Source: SABI01 sp028532915
GTDB taxonomy: Bacteria; Spirochaetota; Spirochaetia; Sphaerochaetales; Sphaerochaetaceae
Assembly (NCBI GenBank): GCA_963677225.1
Contig: OY781923.1
Span: 2,542,001 to 2,606,000, forward strand
Length of the DNA: 64,000 bases
Direction of reading: 5' to 3'
A model generated the notes under the pieces. It made no database searches, was not told where the DNA came from, and saw only the letters and a program-made list of their open reading frames with translations. The position numbers and the translations under genes were made by a program. This document shows, piece by piece, positions 16,621 to 25,838 of the stretch (position 1 is its first letter; each line of letters opens with the position of its first letter).

Positions 16621-17913
16621 TTATTCAATATTCATTCCGGCTCTATAGTTTTTCTGAAACTCTTCCTCGGGCTCCATTGAACCTCCTGTTGTCCAAACTA
16701 TATGTGTTATGCTGTCTACATCAATATGGTTTTGTAATAGATAATCTTTTCCGGTTTCGCTATTACAAAGATACTCAATTCCAGCAAACCCTGCAGCAGC
16801 TGATGCTTCAATTTTAATATTTTTATAATTGTATAATCTTGATAAGTACAATAACATCTTTGAATCTCGAACTGTGAAACAACCGTCAAGAATTGTGCTC
16901 ATCATATTTGCAACTAACCCGGAAGGTGTACCAACAGCCAGTCCATCCGCGCAAGTATTGATCGAAATACCGATATCCTTCACAGAAATCAACCCATTCA
17001 GTCCAGTAACAAGTCCTAGCATCATAGTAGGAGCCTCGACAGGTTCAGCAAAAAAACAGTGAACATTGTCTCCGAAAAGGTGTTTCAATCCAAAAGTGAT
17101 ACCACCGGGAGCTCCTCCGACACCACAGGGAAGGTATACAAACAGAGGATGCTCTATATCTACAGAAATGTTATTTGCCAGAATCTGTTTAGCTATCATT
17201 TTTGCCGCAATAGAATATCCTAGGAAAAGGTCTTTAGAGTTCTCATCGTCAATTATATAAACATTCTTGCTCTCGTCAGCAGAAAGACGAGCTTGCTTAT
17301 TAACCTCGGTATAATCCGTTTTATACTCAATTACAGTTGCTCCAATATTTCGAAGTTTATCTTTTTTCCATTTTTTTGCATCGTGCGACATATGGACAAA
17401 AACATTAAACCCAAAAGCCCTACCCATAATACCAACACTCAAACCAAGATTTCCAGTACTTCCTACAATTATGGTTGAAGATGAAAATATTGCTCTAATT
17501 TTATCTACTGGTAGATCAGATAGATATGGTACAGACAAGCCATGTTTTCTGATGATTTTCTCAACAATAACGAGCACAGCATAGAAGCCACCTCTTGCTT
17601 TGATGGAGCCAGATATACGAAGAGCATGGTCGCCCTTGATAAAAGCTCTACAAGTCTCTTTTGAGGAAGTCTTTGAAGTTGAAAAGATCATCTGAGAAAT
17701 ATCTATGAGATTTGAGTCAATCACCCCGTCAGAGACCTTTAATTCTGGAAAGAGTTTTATAAGAATGGGGCCAAAGAGTTTCAATTGCTGCTCTACATCA
17801 TCAATATCATCCCGCGTCAAAGATTGAAGTGAAAGGGCTTCTTCACTTGGTAATTTATTTGGGTTAATCCAGAGAAACGGCTTTTTATCTTTTAAATTTT
17901 CCAGATAATTCAT
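16621..17913 (-). CDS. dsdA: D-serine dehydratase (D-serine ammonia-lyase)
   Basis: A 430-residue PLP enzyme converting D-serine (and often D-threonine) to pyruvate (2-oxobutyrate) and ammonia. It has the PLP lysine in LRISGSIKARGGFY (K105), the phosphate loop VGSTGNLGLSVGIMG, the domain stretch KKWKKDKLRNIGATVIEY, VYLPCGVGGAPGGITFGLK, and the C-terminal VWTTGGSMEPEEEF, all as in DsdA. ATG 17913 follows AAAGGAAAAAAT; an upstream in-frame start at 17961 adds a non-conserved tail. It is the last gene of the leftward peptide-transporter cluster, ~95 bases after the ATP-binding gene, which points to D-amino acids as the end products of peptide uptake. Confidence 0.95.
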   Translation of the reverse strand: MNYLENLKDKKPFLWINPNKLPSEEALSLQSLTRDDIDDVEQQLKLFGPILIKLFPELKVSDGVIDSNLIDISQMIFSTSKTSSKETCRAFIKGDHALRISGSIKARGGFYAVLVIVEKIIRKHGLSVPYLSDLPVDKIRAIFSSSTIIVGSTGNLGLSVGIMGRAFGFNVFVHMSHDAKKWKKDKLRNIGATVIEYKTDYTEVNKQARLSADESKNVYIIDDENSKDLFLGYSIAAKMIAKQILANNISVDIEHPLFVYLPCGVGGAPGGITFGLKHLFGDNVHCFFAEPVEAPTMMLGLVTGLNGLISVKDIGISINTCADGLAVGTPSGLVANMMSTILDGCFTVRDSKMLLYLSRLYNYKNIKIEASAAAGFAGIEYLCNSETGKDYLLQNHIDVDSITHIVWTTGGSMEPEEEFQKNYRAGMNIE

Positions 17914-18008
17914 ATTTTTTCCTTTAATACTACCCTTACACTTCACTTGAGTAAGAAGCACCCGATTCGATTCTAAATGTGTTCAGCTCTCTATTTAAGG
18001 TTTAATGA

Positions 18009-18983
18009 TTAATCTTCAAATAAAATGCATGAAACATAGTGATTCTCTCCTAAATTTATTAATTTTGGTATCCTATGACTGCATGCAGGAATAGCCTTAC
18101 TACAACGGGGATGGAATACACAACCTCTAGGAGGATCAACAGGAGAGGGAACATCCCCTTCAAGGATTGTATCATCATCAAAACCACCACTCCCTATCTC
18201 TGGAATAGATTTCAAGAGAGCTTGTGTATACGGATGTTGAGGTGAATTGTACAAAGCATTCTTATCTGATAATTCAACAATCTTGCCGAGATACATAACA
18301 GCAACCCGGTCAGAGATGTGATGAACAACGCTTAAATCGTGGGATATGAAAATATAGGTCAGCTCTAGTTTTCTCTGCAATTTTTTTAATAAATTTATTA
18401 TTTGAGATTGAATAGATACATCTAAAGCCGATACTGGTTCATCACAGATAATAATTTTAGGGTTGATCGAGAGTGCTCTAGCTATACCAATCCGCTGTCG
18501 CTGCCCTCCAGAGAATTCATGCGGGTATCGATGAATGTAATTTTTATTCAGGCCGCAAATCTCCATCAGCTCAATGACTCTCTTCAATCTTTCGATCTTA
18601 GTATTGTAAACTTTATGAATAATCAGAGGTTCAGCAATAATATCGCCGACAGTCATTCTAGGATTCAAGCTTGCATAAGGGTCCTGAAAAATAATTTGAA
18701 TATCTCTTCTAAAATCATTTTGATTTTTCCCCAAATCGGAAAAGTCGATTCCCTGATAGATAATTCTCCCCTCTGTTGGGTTTAGCAGCCCTATGATGGT
18801 CCTTCCCAGAGTAGATTTACCACATCCTGATTCTCCGACTATCCCTAGAGTCTCTCCTTCTCTCAATGAAAAAGATACTCCATCTACAGCCTTTACATAA
18901 CTTGGAGGAGCAAATAGTTTCTTTCTACTGACTTCAAAATACTTTTTAATATCTATAACTTCAAGAATAGTTCTTTGGCTCAT
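18009..18983 (-). CDS. Peptide ABC transporter ATP-binding protein (DppF/OppF type)
   Basis: A ~324-residue ATPase energising peptide import. Walker A is GIVGESGCGKSTLGRT, the Q-loop lies in IIFQDPYASLNPR, the ABC signature is EFSGGQRQRIGIARAL, Walker B is IIICDEPVSALD and the switch His is in FISHDLSVVHH. The C-terminal oligopeptide-transport domain has CVFHPRCSKAIPAC, a cysteine pattern that binds an iron-sulfur cluster in some DppD/F proteins. MSQRTI at 18983 is preferred since it starts just beyond the DppD stop; MSGIIS at 19001 would overlap it. Fourth in the operon after the binding protein, B, C and D. Confidence 0.93.
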   Translation of the reverse strand: MSQRTILEVIDIKKYFEVSRKKLFAPPSYVKAVDGVSFSLREGETLGIVGESGCGKSTLGRTIIGLLNPTEGRIIYQGIDFSDLGKNQNDFRRDIQIIFQDPYASLNPRMTVGDIIAEPLIIHKVYNTKIERLKRVIELMEICGLNKNYIHRYPHEFSGGQRQRIGIARALSINPKIIICDEPVSALDVSIQSQIINLLKKLQRKLELTYIFISHDLSVVHHISDRVAVMYLGKIVELSDKNALYNSPQHPYTQALLKSIPEIGSGGFDDDTILEGDVPSPVDPPRGCVFHPRCSKAIPACSHRIPKLINLGENHYVSCILFED

Positions 18984-18984
18984 A

Positions 18985-19968
18985 CTAATTATCCCACTCA
19001 TCTGAATATCTATGGCATCTCACCTTTACGTTATCCTTCTCTATCAATTCAGGAGATTTTACTCTGCAAACAGCCTTGGTGTAATCACATCTATCAGCAA
19101 ATAAACATCCAGGAGTAGGGCTCATCAAATCAGGTACCATTCCTTCAATCGTGTATAACTCATCTTTAGGCTGATGAATCTTTGGAATTGATTTTAGCAG
19201 AGCCTCTGTGTAGGGGTGTTTAGGGTTATTGAAGATTTCTCCTACACTACTTAATTCAACAACTTTCCCGGCATACATTACCATCACTCTATCGGCTGAT
19301 TTATTGATTACCCCCATATCGTGGGTAATCATCATTACCGACATATTCAACTTTTTTCTGAGCTGGTTAATTAGGGTAATTATCTGAGCCTGGACAGTAA
19401 CATCCAAAGCAGTCGTTGGCTCATCACAAATCAGAAGTTTGGGATTACACGCAAGAGCTATGGCTATCATAACCCTCTGCCGCATGCCACCAGATAATTG
19501 ATGCGGGTACTCATAGATCCGCTCTTTCGCCAATGGGATTTTCACCAACTCCAATAATTCAATAGCATTATCTTTTGCTTCTTTTCGGGATAAATTTTGA
19601 TGAAGAATTATCGATTCCATAATTTGATGCCCCACTGTGAACACCGGATTTAACGAAGTCATAGGCTCTTGAAAAATCATTGCAATATCGTTTCCGCGCA
19701 CTGATTTCATTTGCTTTCCCGATAGTTTACGTAGATCATTACCTTCAAAAAGGATTTCACCACCGACAATTCTTCCGGGAGGATTTGGGACAAGACTCAT
19801 TATTGATAGGGCAGTCATACTTTTCCCACAGCCTGATTCACCGACGACTCCCAAAGTTTCTCCCCGACTAATATCGAAAGAAACACCGTCCAAAGCTTTT
19901 AGTACTCCATCTGAGAGAAAAAAACTGGTACTAAGATTCTTCACTGATAATAAATTTGAGTCACTCAT
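18985..19968 (-). CDS. Peptide ABC transporter ATP-binding protein (DppD/OppD type)
   Basis: A 327-residue ATPase partner of the DppF-like protein. Walker A is GVVGESGCGKSMTALSI, Q-loop IFQEPMTSLNPVF, signature QLSGGMRQRVMIAIAL, Walker B LICDEPTTALD, switch His ITHDMGVI. Its C-terminal oligopeptide-transport domain carries GCLFADRCDYTKAVC. Twelve bases separate it from the permease gene upstream. The pair forms the heterodimeric motor of the transporter. Confidence 0.94.
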   Translation of the reverse strand: MSDSNLLSVKNLSTSFFLSDGVLKALDGVSFDISRGETLGVVGESGCGKSMTALSIMSLVPNPPGRIVGGEILFEGNDLRKLSGKQMKSVRGNDIAMIFQEPMTSLNPVFTVGHQIMESIILHQNLSRKEAKDNAIELLELVKIPLAKERIYEYPHQLSGGMRQRVMIAIALACNPKLLICDEPTTALDVTVQAQIITLINQLRKKLNMSVMMITHDMGVINKSADRVMVMYAGKVVELSSVGEIFNNPKHPYTEALLKSIPKIHQPKDELYTIEGMVPDLMSPTPGCLFADRCDYTKAVCRVKSPELIEKDNVKVRCHRYSDEWDN

Positions 19969-19980
19969 TGATTCTTCCCT

Positions 19981-20895
19981 CTACATGTTCTTTAAATTAG
20001 GATCGAGAGCGTCTCTTAGACCATCACCTAAAGTGTTGAATGCTAATACTGTTACCATAATCGCGATACCAGGAAAGAGAGCATAGGTCGGGACATGCAT
20101 CATGAACAATTTTGCATGATCAATCATCGATCCCCAGCTAGCCATAGGGGGTTGAACACCAAGTCCCAGGAAACTCAGGGTAGCTTCAAGCATAATTGCT
20201 GAGGGAATATCAAGTGTAACCAGTACAATGATTACTGATAAGCAATTTGGCAGCAGATGTTTGAAAATTATAGCCGGACCGCTAGCCCCATTTGCCTTTG
20301 CCGCAGATATATACTCTTTTTCCTTGAGCTGAATAATATTACCTCGTACGAATCGAGCCATCCCAGTCCATCCGATTACCCCTATTGCAATAAAAACATT
20401 AATAATACCAGTTCCAAGAACAAACATTACGGCAATCGCAAAAAGAATAAATGGAAATGATGCGAATATCTCAATCAATCTGGAAATGATGATATCAATT
20501 TTTCCTCCATAGTAGCCAGCCATCGCTCCAAGAGTAACTCCGATCACTAGAACAAATATCTCCGAGATTATCCCGACACTTAAGGATATTCTTGTCCCGT
20601 AGATTATTCTTGATAAAATATCTCTTCCGAGTTCATCAGTCCCCATCAAGTGTTGAAGAGAGGGGCCCTTCAGTTTCTGGGTTAAATCTTGGAGTAATGG
20701 ATCAAATGGAGAAATGAGGGGAGCAAAAATTGCAACCATAACCAGAAAAAAGATAACTCCTATTGAGATCGTAGCGAACTTATTCTTTTTAAGGCGCTTC
20801 CAGACATCATCGTAGTAGCTTATAGATTCAATTGAATCCAACCCCAACTCCTTATAGATAGCTTCTCTATTAAACAACAAGCTGAACATTCTCAT
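19981..20895 (-). CDS. Peptide ABC transporter permease (DppC type)
   Basis: A 304-residue inner-membrane permease. A cytoplasmic N-terminus precedes the first helix (IGVIFFLVMVAIFAPLI), then the DppC motif PLLQDLTQKLKGPSLQHLMG-TDELGRD and the EAA loop AAKANGASGPAIIFKHLLPN. About six helices, as usual. Its start overlaps the dppB stop by four bases (ATGA), so the two permeases are translated together. Confidence 0.93.
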   Translation of the reverse strand: MRMFSLLFNREAIYKELGLDSIESISYYDDVWKRLKKNKFATISIGVIFFLVMVAIFAPLISPFDPLLQDLTQKLKGPSLQHLMGTDELGRDILSRIIYGTRISLSVGIISEIFVLVIGVTLGAMAGYYGGKIDIIISRLIEIFASFPFILFAIAVMFVLGTGIINVFIAIGVIGWTGMARFVRGNIIQLKEKEYISAAKANGASGPAIIFKHLLPNCLSVIIVLVTLDIPSAIMLEATLSFLGLGVQPPMASWGSMIDHAKLFMMHVPTYALFPGIAIMVTVLAFNTLGDGLRDALDPNLKNM

Positions 20896-21824
20896 ATCGC
20901 TACCTCACTTATTCGTATTCTGGGGTCAAGTACTCCGTAGAGAAGGTCTACAAAAAGATTAATGAAAACAAATAGGATAGCCCCATAAATTACTGTACCC
21001 TGAATCACTGGAATATTTCTTGATAGAACAGCATCGACAGCTATCTTGCCAAGACCGGGGAGAGAAAAAACTGTCTCTGTGACTAACGTTCCACTTAGAA
21101 TGAACTTAAGTTGCAGCCCTGTAAGAGTTACAATTGGTATTGAAGCATTCTTAAAAGCATGTTTCATCACTACCAAAAAATTCGAAACCCCTTTTGCTTT
21201 TGCCGTCCTTATATAATCTTGATGAAGAACATCCAGCATAGTTGTCCTGACCATTCTTGCTGTGGTTGCAGCATATCGGGTCCCGAGGGCAATCACAGGC
21301 ATAACCCACCATGCGGTATCTTTCATTCCAGAAATTGGGAACCATCTCAATTTTAAACCTAGATAAATCTGCATCACCATTGCTATCCAGAAGACCGGTA
21401 ATGAAATGCCTAGCATCGCAAGGAACATCATGAGTCTGTCTGCAATCTTACCTCTTTTAATTGCTGCAAAAATACCGACAGATACTCCTAAAACCATTGA
21501 GAGGAGAAGCGCCAGAGTACCGATTCGCAATGTTACTTTTAATCCAATAAGGAGAATTTCGGTAACTGGGCGATTATCAAAAATAGAAACCCCCATATCA
21601 CCGTGAAGCAAATTCCATAGGAAATCCATATACTGAACAATGTAAGGCCTATTATATCCAAGTTCTTCAGTTAACCTAGCCATTGATTCTGGAGTAGCCC
21701 TGTCTCCCAGCATCACTGACACAGGATCCCCGGGAATAATATTCAAAAGGGAAAAAGTAACAAGGGTGACACCAATCAGAACTATTACAGACTGACCCAA
21801 ACGTTTCAAAATATATTTTAACAT
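20892..21824 (-). CDS. Peptide ABC transporter permease (DppB type)
   Basis: A 310-residue permease beginning MLKYILKRLGQSVIVLIGV, the usual DppB opening, with LLNIIPGDPVSVMLGDRATP after helix 1, the GDMGVSI segment and the EAA loop TAKAKGVSNFLVVMKHAFKN. ATG 21824 is preceded by GTGGGGGAATCG; the longer in-frame version from 21872 lacks such a site. It follows the binding-protein gene after ~200 bases that hold a hairpin. Confidence 0.93.
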   Translation of the reverse strand: MLKYILKRLGQSVIVLIGVTLVTFSLLNIIPGDPVSVMLGDRATPESMARLTEELGYNRPYIVQYMDFLWNLLHGDMGVSIFDNRPVTEILLIGLKVTLRIGTLALLLSMVLGVSVGIFAAIKRGKIADRLMMFLAMLGISLPVFWIAMVMQIYLGLKLRWFPISGMKDTAWWVMPVIALGTRYAATTARMVRTTMLDVLHQDYIRTAKAKGVSNFLVVMKHAFKNASIPIVTLTGLQLKFILSGTLVTETVFSLPGLGKIAVDAVLSRNIPVIQGTVIYGAILFVFINLFVDLLYGVLDPRIRISEVAI

Positions 21825-21977
21825 CGATTCCCCCACTTTTGATGATGGTAATATTAATACTGTAATACTCACTATTATAAATAGTTAGCAGGTTAAATAT
21901 GTAAAAAAAAGAAAAAACTACTGAATTGACTACTTAATATCATAAATCACATCACTAGTAGAGATTGTAAACAGTTC

Positions 21978-22006
21978 ATCAGTAGTTGAATTTATTAACT
22001 ACTGAT
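21978..22006 (-). other. Intercistronic hairpin after the peptide-binding protein gene
   Basis: ATCAGTAGTT (21978-21987) pairs perfectly with AACTACTGAT (21997-22006) around a 9-base AT loop. No T-run follows in the leftward direction. Hairpins of this kind between a binding-protein gene and its permease genes commonly protect the upstream message or partly terminate, giving more binding protein than permease. Confidence 0.6.
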
Positions 22007-22024
22007 GATTCGTTTGTTACGTTG

Positions 22025-23626
22025 CTATTTTACGATCTGAGCATTAGACCAATACCATAAGAAATCTTCTTTCACCCAAACATTATCGATCCTATCAGAA
22101 ACAAGATAGTATGATTTCGGATAGAGCAAAGGCACTTGTTGAATCATTTCCTGAGTTAACTGTCTCTCCAAGTTAAAGTAGAATTCATCAATCTCCTCAG
22201 CATCAGAAATGGTTTTCCCATCATCAATTAGCTTCTGGAATGATTGATCTGACATACCGGTGGAAAAGAATTTTCTATTACCCACGGTGACAGCACCCAA
22301 GAAATTATCAGGATGTACAAAATCTGCATACCAGTTGAAGATATATGCCTGGATCGATCCGGAACTTCGAGTATCAAACCAACTGCCTCTGTCAATCATA
22401 TTGATTTTCAGAGTGATTCCGGCTTTCGCATATGATTGCTGTAAAACTGTGTAGTAATCAACAAAACTTGAGCCTTCAGTTGCGGTTACCTCAAGAGTAA
22501 TTCCGTTTGGATAACCGGCTTCTGCCAATAGTGCTTTCGCTTTCTGAGGATTGTACTCAATAGCTGCGCTCTCCGGTCTATTCCCCGGCATCCCAGGTGG
22601 TAAGAAACTGTAGGCTGATGCAAAATTACCTTCGAGTAAGCCTTCAGATAAAGAATCTTTATCGGTAGCCATCGCAACTGCTCTTCGAACTTTGGGATTA
22701 TCGAGAGGAGCAATATCCATATTGAGAAATAATGTATAAGTCCCCATAAGAGATTGATCATGAATCAGTCCTGAGAGTTCAGGGTCTGAGGTATAAGTTA
22801 CGAGAACATTAGCTGGAATGAGAGCAATATCAATATTTCCAGCTTTAAATTCAAGCAATTGTGTGGTCGATGACATATTTAGAATTTCAATTTTATCTAC
22901 ACCGTCGGATGTACCGTGATAATTATCGAATTTTGTCATCACCAGATGTTCAGAAGGTTCAAAGGTTTCAAGCGAATAAGGACCTGTTCCAATAAATACA
23001 GTTTTACCCCACTCATCCCCAGCGGCCATGCATGCCTCTTCAGGATATATTAAATAAAATGCAGATGCAAGAATTGATAATAATGCAGGATATTTCCTCT
23101 CTAAGGCAACCCTAAAAGTATAATCATCAACAATGCTTATTCCAGAGATTGTATCAGCTTTTCCATTTTGTACATCCCTAACACCAACAATATAAGAATC
23201 AAACCAATCTGAAACAAGAGAGGCGGTGTCAGGATGATAAAATCTGTTAAGGGAGAAGAGAACGTCTGATGCAGTCAATTCCGTACCATCATGAAATAAA
23301 ATACCCTTTTTCAGCTTGAAGGTGTAAAGTAGACCATCATCAGAAATCTCAGGCATCTCCTCTAGCAAGAGGGGTTCTAAATCTAAAGTCTTAGGATTTT
23401 TACCGATTAGAGTTTCTGCCATTGTCGAGCCAATTTCGTAGGCTTCATTATACGTGGACTTATACACATCAACAGTAGTTATCTCTGTCATATCCTCACC
23501 ATATCTAAGGACTGACTGCTCAACTTCTGCAGATGGCGATTCTTCACTTCTTCCTCCTGCGTACAATACAAATGAAGATACTATTACCATGAAGATAATA
23601 GTTACGGTTAGCCTAGTTTTTCTCAT
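22025..23626 (-). CDS. Peptide ABC transporter substrate-binding protein (SBP family 5)
   Basis: A 533-residue periplasmic binding protein for di- or oligopeptides. The signal peptide ends SFVLYAGGRSEESPS, a spirochaete-type exported start. Family-5 features include DLEPLLLEEMPEISDDGLLY, the LKKGILFHDGTELTASDVLFS segment split across the conserved strand, and VRRAVAMATDKDSL. ATG 23626 has a strong GGAGGAG site. It leads the leftward operon (SBP-B-C-D-F-dsdA). Nothing in the sequence fixes the peptide, but the neighbours suggest D-residue-containing or isopeptide cell-wall fragments. Confidence 0.93.
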   Translation of the reverse strand: MRKTRLTVTIIFMVIVSSFVLYAGGRSEESPSAEVEQSVLRYGEDMTEITTVDVYKSTYNEAYEIGSTMAETLIGKNPKTLDLEPLLLEEMPEISDDGLLYTFKLKKGILFHDGTELTASDVLFSLNRFYHPDTASLVSDWFDSYIVGVRDVQNGKADTISGISIVDDYTFRVALERKYPALLSILASAFYLIYPEEACMAAGDEWGKTVFIGTGPYSLETFEPSEHLVMTKFDNYHGTSDGVDKIEILNMSSTTQLLEFKAGNIDIALIPANVLVTYTSDPELSGLIHDQSLMGTYTLFLNMDIAPLDNPKVRRAVAMATDKDSLSEGLLEGNFASAYSFLPPGMPGNRPESAAIEYNPQKAKALLAEAGYPNGITLEVTATEGSSFVDYYTVLQQSYAKAGITLKINMIDRGSWFDTRSSGSIQAYIFNWYADFVHPDNFLGAVTVGNRKFFSTGMSDQSFQKLIDDGKTISDAEEIDEFYFNLERQLTQEMIQQVPLLYPKSYYLVSDRIDNVWVKEDFLWYWSNAQIVK

Positions 23627-24089
23627 TTTTTTCTCCTCCTGCAAAGTGCTTGCTTCTTAGGTCGCGGTATTTTCTGATCGAAATATTTCACCGAATAAGG
23701 CAATAATACTCCTGTCAGTATTCCATACTGTAAATCCAAAAGAACATAATCCCTAGATTAGAGTGAGTAAAATGCTAAGTCAAGCATAATTGTACTATAT
23801 TTTAATTTTTTTTAATTCATATGAAATTTTTTAAAATAGAATATTATTTTTTTAGTGAGTGAATTAGAATTTTTCTTATGGAAAAATCATATTAATTCCA
23901 ATTATTTGCTATATTTCAATGAAAATTGGTATTTTTATTGATAGTATTGATTTTAACTCACCTAGAATGATATTAAAAAAATTTGGACTCGTTCAGCTCT
24001 GTGATTTCAGTTCTTTTATTATTGTATTCTTAGTTAATTTTTTGTAATATACAAAATATCTTTACGGACGACTAATCAGGGAGTAGATA
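23627..24089. promoter_or_regulatory. Divergent control region of the D-peptide locus
   Basis: 463 bases of very AT-rich DNA between the leftward transporter operon and the rightward hydrolase-epimerase operon; no gene is supported. The best site is TTTTGTA-ATA-TACAAAA (24040-24056), a perfect 17-base dyad overlapping a TAATAT -10-like element 34 bases before the rightward start. Weaker dyads are TTCATATGAA (23816-23825) and TTTCAATGAAA (23914-23924), the latter nested in CCAATT...AATTGG (23899-23930). The XRE-cupin protein at 25220 is the likely binder. Confidence 0.55.
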
Positions 24090-25223
24090 TTGAGAATTAT
24101 TTTGTATTGTATCATCACTATGTTATTTCTCACCATGTTTTCCGGTTGCATTACAACAGAAGACAGCCACAACGTACAAGCAAAACTCACTCCCATGCAA
24201 TTGGTCATAGAAGAAAAGTGCAGAGAATACTATCTGGATCATAATTTGATGAGCCTCAGCATCTCGGTGGTTATAGATGGAGAGGTAACATATTGCAATT
24301 TCGGAAAAACAAAAGTCAACGGAGATGAAGTTGATGAGCATACACTCTATGAGATTGGATCTCTTACAAAACTTTTCACAGGAACATTGCTGGCAGATAT
24401 GGTCAATACTAAACTTATCGATCTAAACACTCCGACTCAGACCTATTTGGATGAGAAAAGGGTCTTATTGCCTAAATTTGAGGGAAAACCTATTAGAATT
24501 ATCGATTTGGCAACTCACACCTCAGGACTTCCAAAGCTTCCTGTGGGATTTAAAAACTCTACTAATCCTTATGCAGACATTGATCTCGATGATTTGTTCA
24601 GTGCCCTTAATGGTCAAAGTCTATTCAGAGAACCGGGAACAAAATATCAATACTCCAACTATGGATACGCTCTGCTGGGAAGTATCTTATGTTCAGTAGA
24701 GAAAAAGTCATATGATCAGATATTGGAGGACCGGATCATAAAAGGGCTTAATCTTGAAAATACGAAGGTGAACCTCTCTAAAAGTGAAAGAAAACTATTG
24801 GCTTTACCTCATTCGATAACTCAAAGAGAAACAGATTCGTGGGACTTCAAGGCATATGAAGCAGCAGGAGGGTTAAAAAGTAGTGCAAAGGATATGGGAA
24901 ATTTTTTACTCGCCCATTTACAGTCACCAGAGTTCCCCTCTTTCAAAAGAACAATAGAACTTACACAGAGAATCTATTATGATAATGAAAAGAAAATGGG
25001 GTTGGCCTGGCATTGTAATTTTTTACATGGAAAAATCTTGTATGAGCATACAGGGGAAACCGGCGGATATATGAGCTACATCGCTATAGTTCCAGATTGC
25101 AATACAGGTATATACTTAGTGACAAATTGCAAAAAAAACATTCGTTCGTTAGGAGAGGACATTTTAAAAATAATCACAACAAACCAAGAATCACCGAATA
25201 ATTCCAATGGAGGAATAAGATGA
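24090..25223 (+). CDS. Lipoprotein serine hydrolase, beta-lactamase/PBP class C family
   Basis: A 377-residue lipoprotein with signal peptide and lipobox MFSGC (Cys20). The serine-hydrolase triad motifs are intact: S-x-x-K in EIGSLTKLF (S91, K94), Y-x-N in YQYSNYGYA (Y188, N190) and HTGETGGYM near residue 325 in the KTG position. Known members are D,D-peptidases, D-amino-acid amidases, esterases and class C beta-lactamases. The start is TTG 24090 with AGGGAG six bases upstream; no ATG is near. It overlaps the next gene by ATGA. Context suggests an envelope peptidase releasing or trimming D-residue peptides. Confidence 0.9.
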   Translation: MRIILYCIITMLFLTMFSGCITTEDSHNVQAKLTPMQLVIEEKCREYYLDHNLMSLSISVVIDGEVTYCNFGKTKVNGDEVDEHTLYEIGSLTKLFTGTLLADMVNTKLIDLNTPTQTYLDEKRVLLPKFEGKPIRIIDLATHTSGLPKLPVGFKNSTNPYADIDLDDLFSALNGQSLFREPGTKYQYSNYGYALLGSILCSVEKKSYDQILEDRIIKGLNLENTKVNLSKSERKLLALPHSITQRETDSWDFKAYEAAGGLKSSAKDMGNFLLAHLQSPEFPSFKRTIELTQRIYYDNEKKMGLAWHCNFLHGKILYEHTGETGGYMSYIAIVPDCNTGIYLVTNCKKNIRSLGEDILKIITTNQESPNNSNGGIR

Positions 25224-25783
25224 TAGGGAAAAGGCTACGAGAAGTACGAAAAAAGAAAAACTTCACCCTTCAAGAATTAGCAGAATTGACAGGGTTTACC
25301 GCGAGCTATATTTCGCAAATAGAAAGAGACTTAATAGAACCTTCAATCACAGCATTGAGAAAACTATGTGCTGCACTGGATCAGAAAATTTATTACTTCC
25401 TGGATGATGCACCTTTAGATCCGATTATCGTGAGAAGAGATAAGCGGCAGAAACTAAAGTTACACAATACCTCTATAAGCTATGAATTTATTTCTCCAAT
25501 GGGAACTCAAAGTTCCTATAACCCGCAAGTTGAAGTAATCCAAATCGATATACAACCGAAGGAATGGAGCAGTACTGAATCTTTCAGCCACAATGCAGAC
25601 GAAATTGTGTTTATCTTAAGGGGTGAATTAACAGTTATTCTGAACAGTGACGCAGAGGAACGCACCGAAGTGCTAAATAGTGGGGATAGCCTTTACATCC
25701 TCCCCAATGTAAAACATCGCCTCTTTAATGCTACAGACGAGATAACAAGAATATTGAGTATTATAACTCCTCCAATTTATTAG
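25220..25783 (+). CDS. XRE-family regulator with C-terminal cupin sensor domain
   Basis: A 187-residue regulator. Residues ~3-60 are a helix-turn-helix of the Cro/XRE type (LAELTGFTASYISQIERDLI). Residues ~110-180 are a cupin barrel with the sequence SHNADEIVFILRGELTV and a second motif PNVKHRLFNAT that supply histidines for ligand or metal binding. Such regulators respond to small amines, amino acids or related nutrients and often repress. GGAGG precedes ATG 25220. Being inside the operon it probably controls the divergent locus through the dyad at 24040-24056. Confidence 0.92.
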   Translation: MIGKRLREVRKKKNFTLQELAELTGFTASYISQIERDLIEPSITALRKLCAALDQKIYYFLDDAPLDPIIVRRDKRQKLKLHNTSISYEFISPMGTQSSYNPQVEVIQIDIQPKEWSSTESFSHNADEIVFILRGELTVILNSDAEERTEVLNSGDSLYILPNVKHRLFNATDEITRILSIITPPIY

Positions 25784-25838
25784 ATCTATAAGCATTTCAG
25801 ATATAATAAAATATTCAGTAAAAAAGGATTGTTAACGA

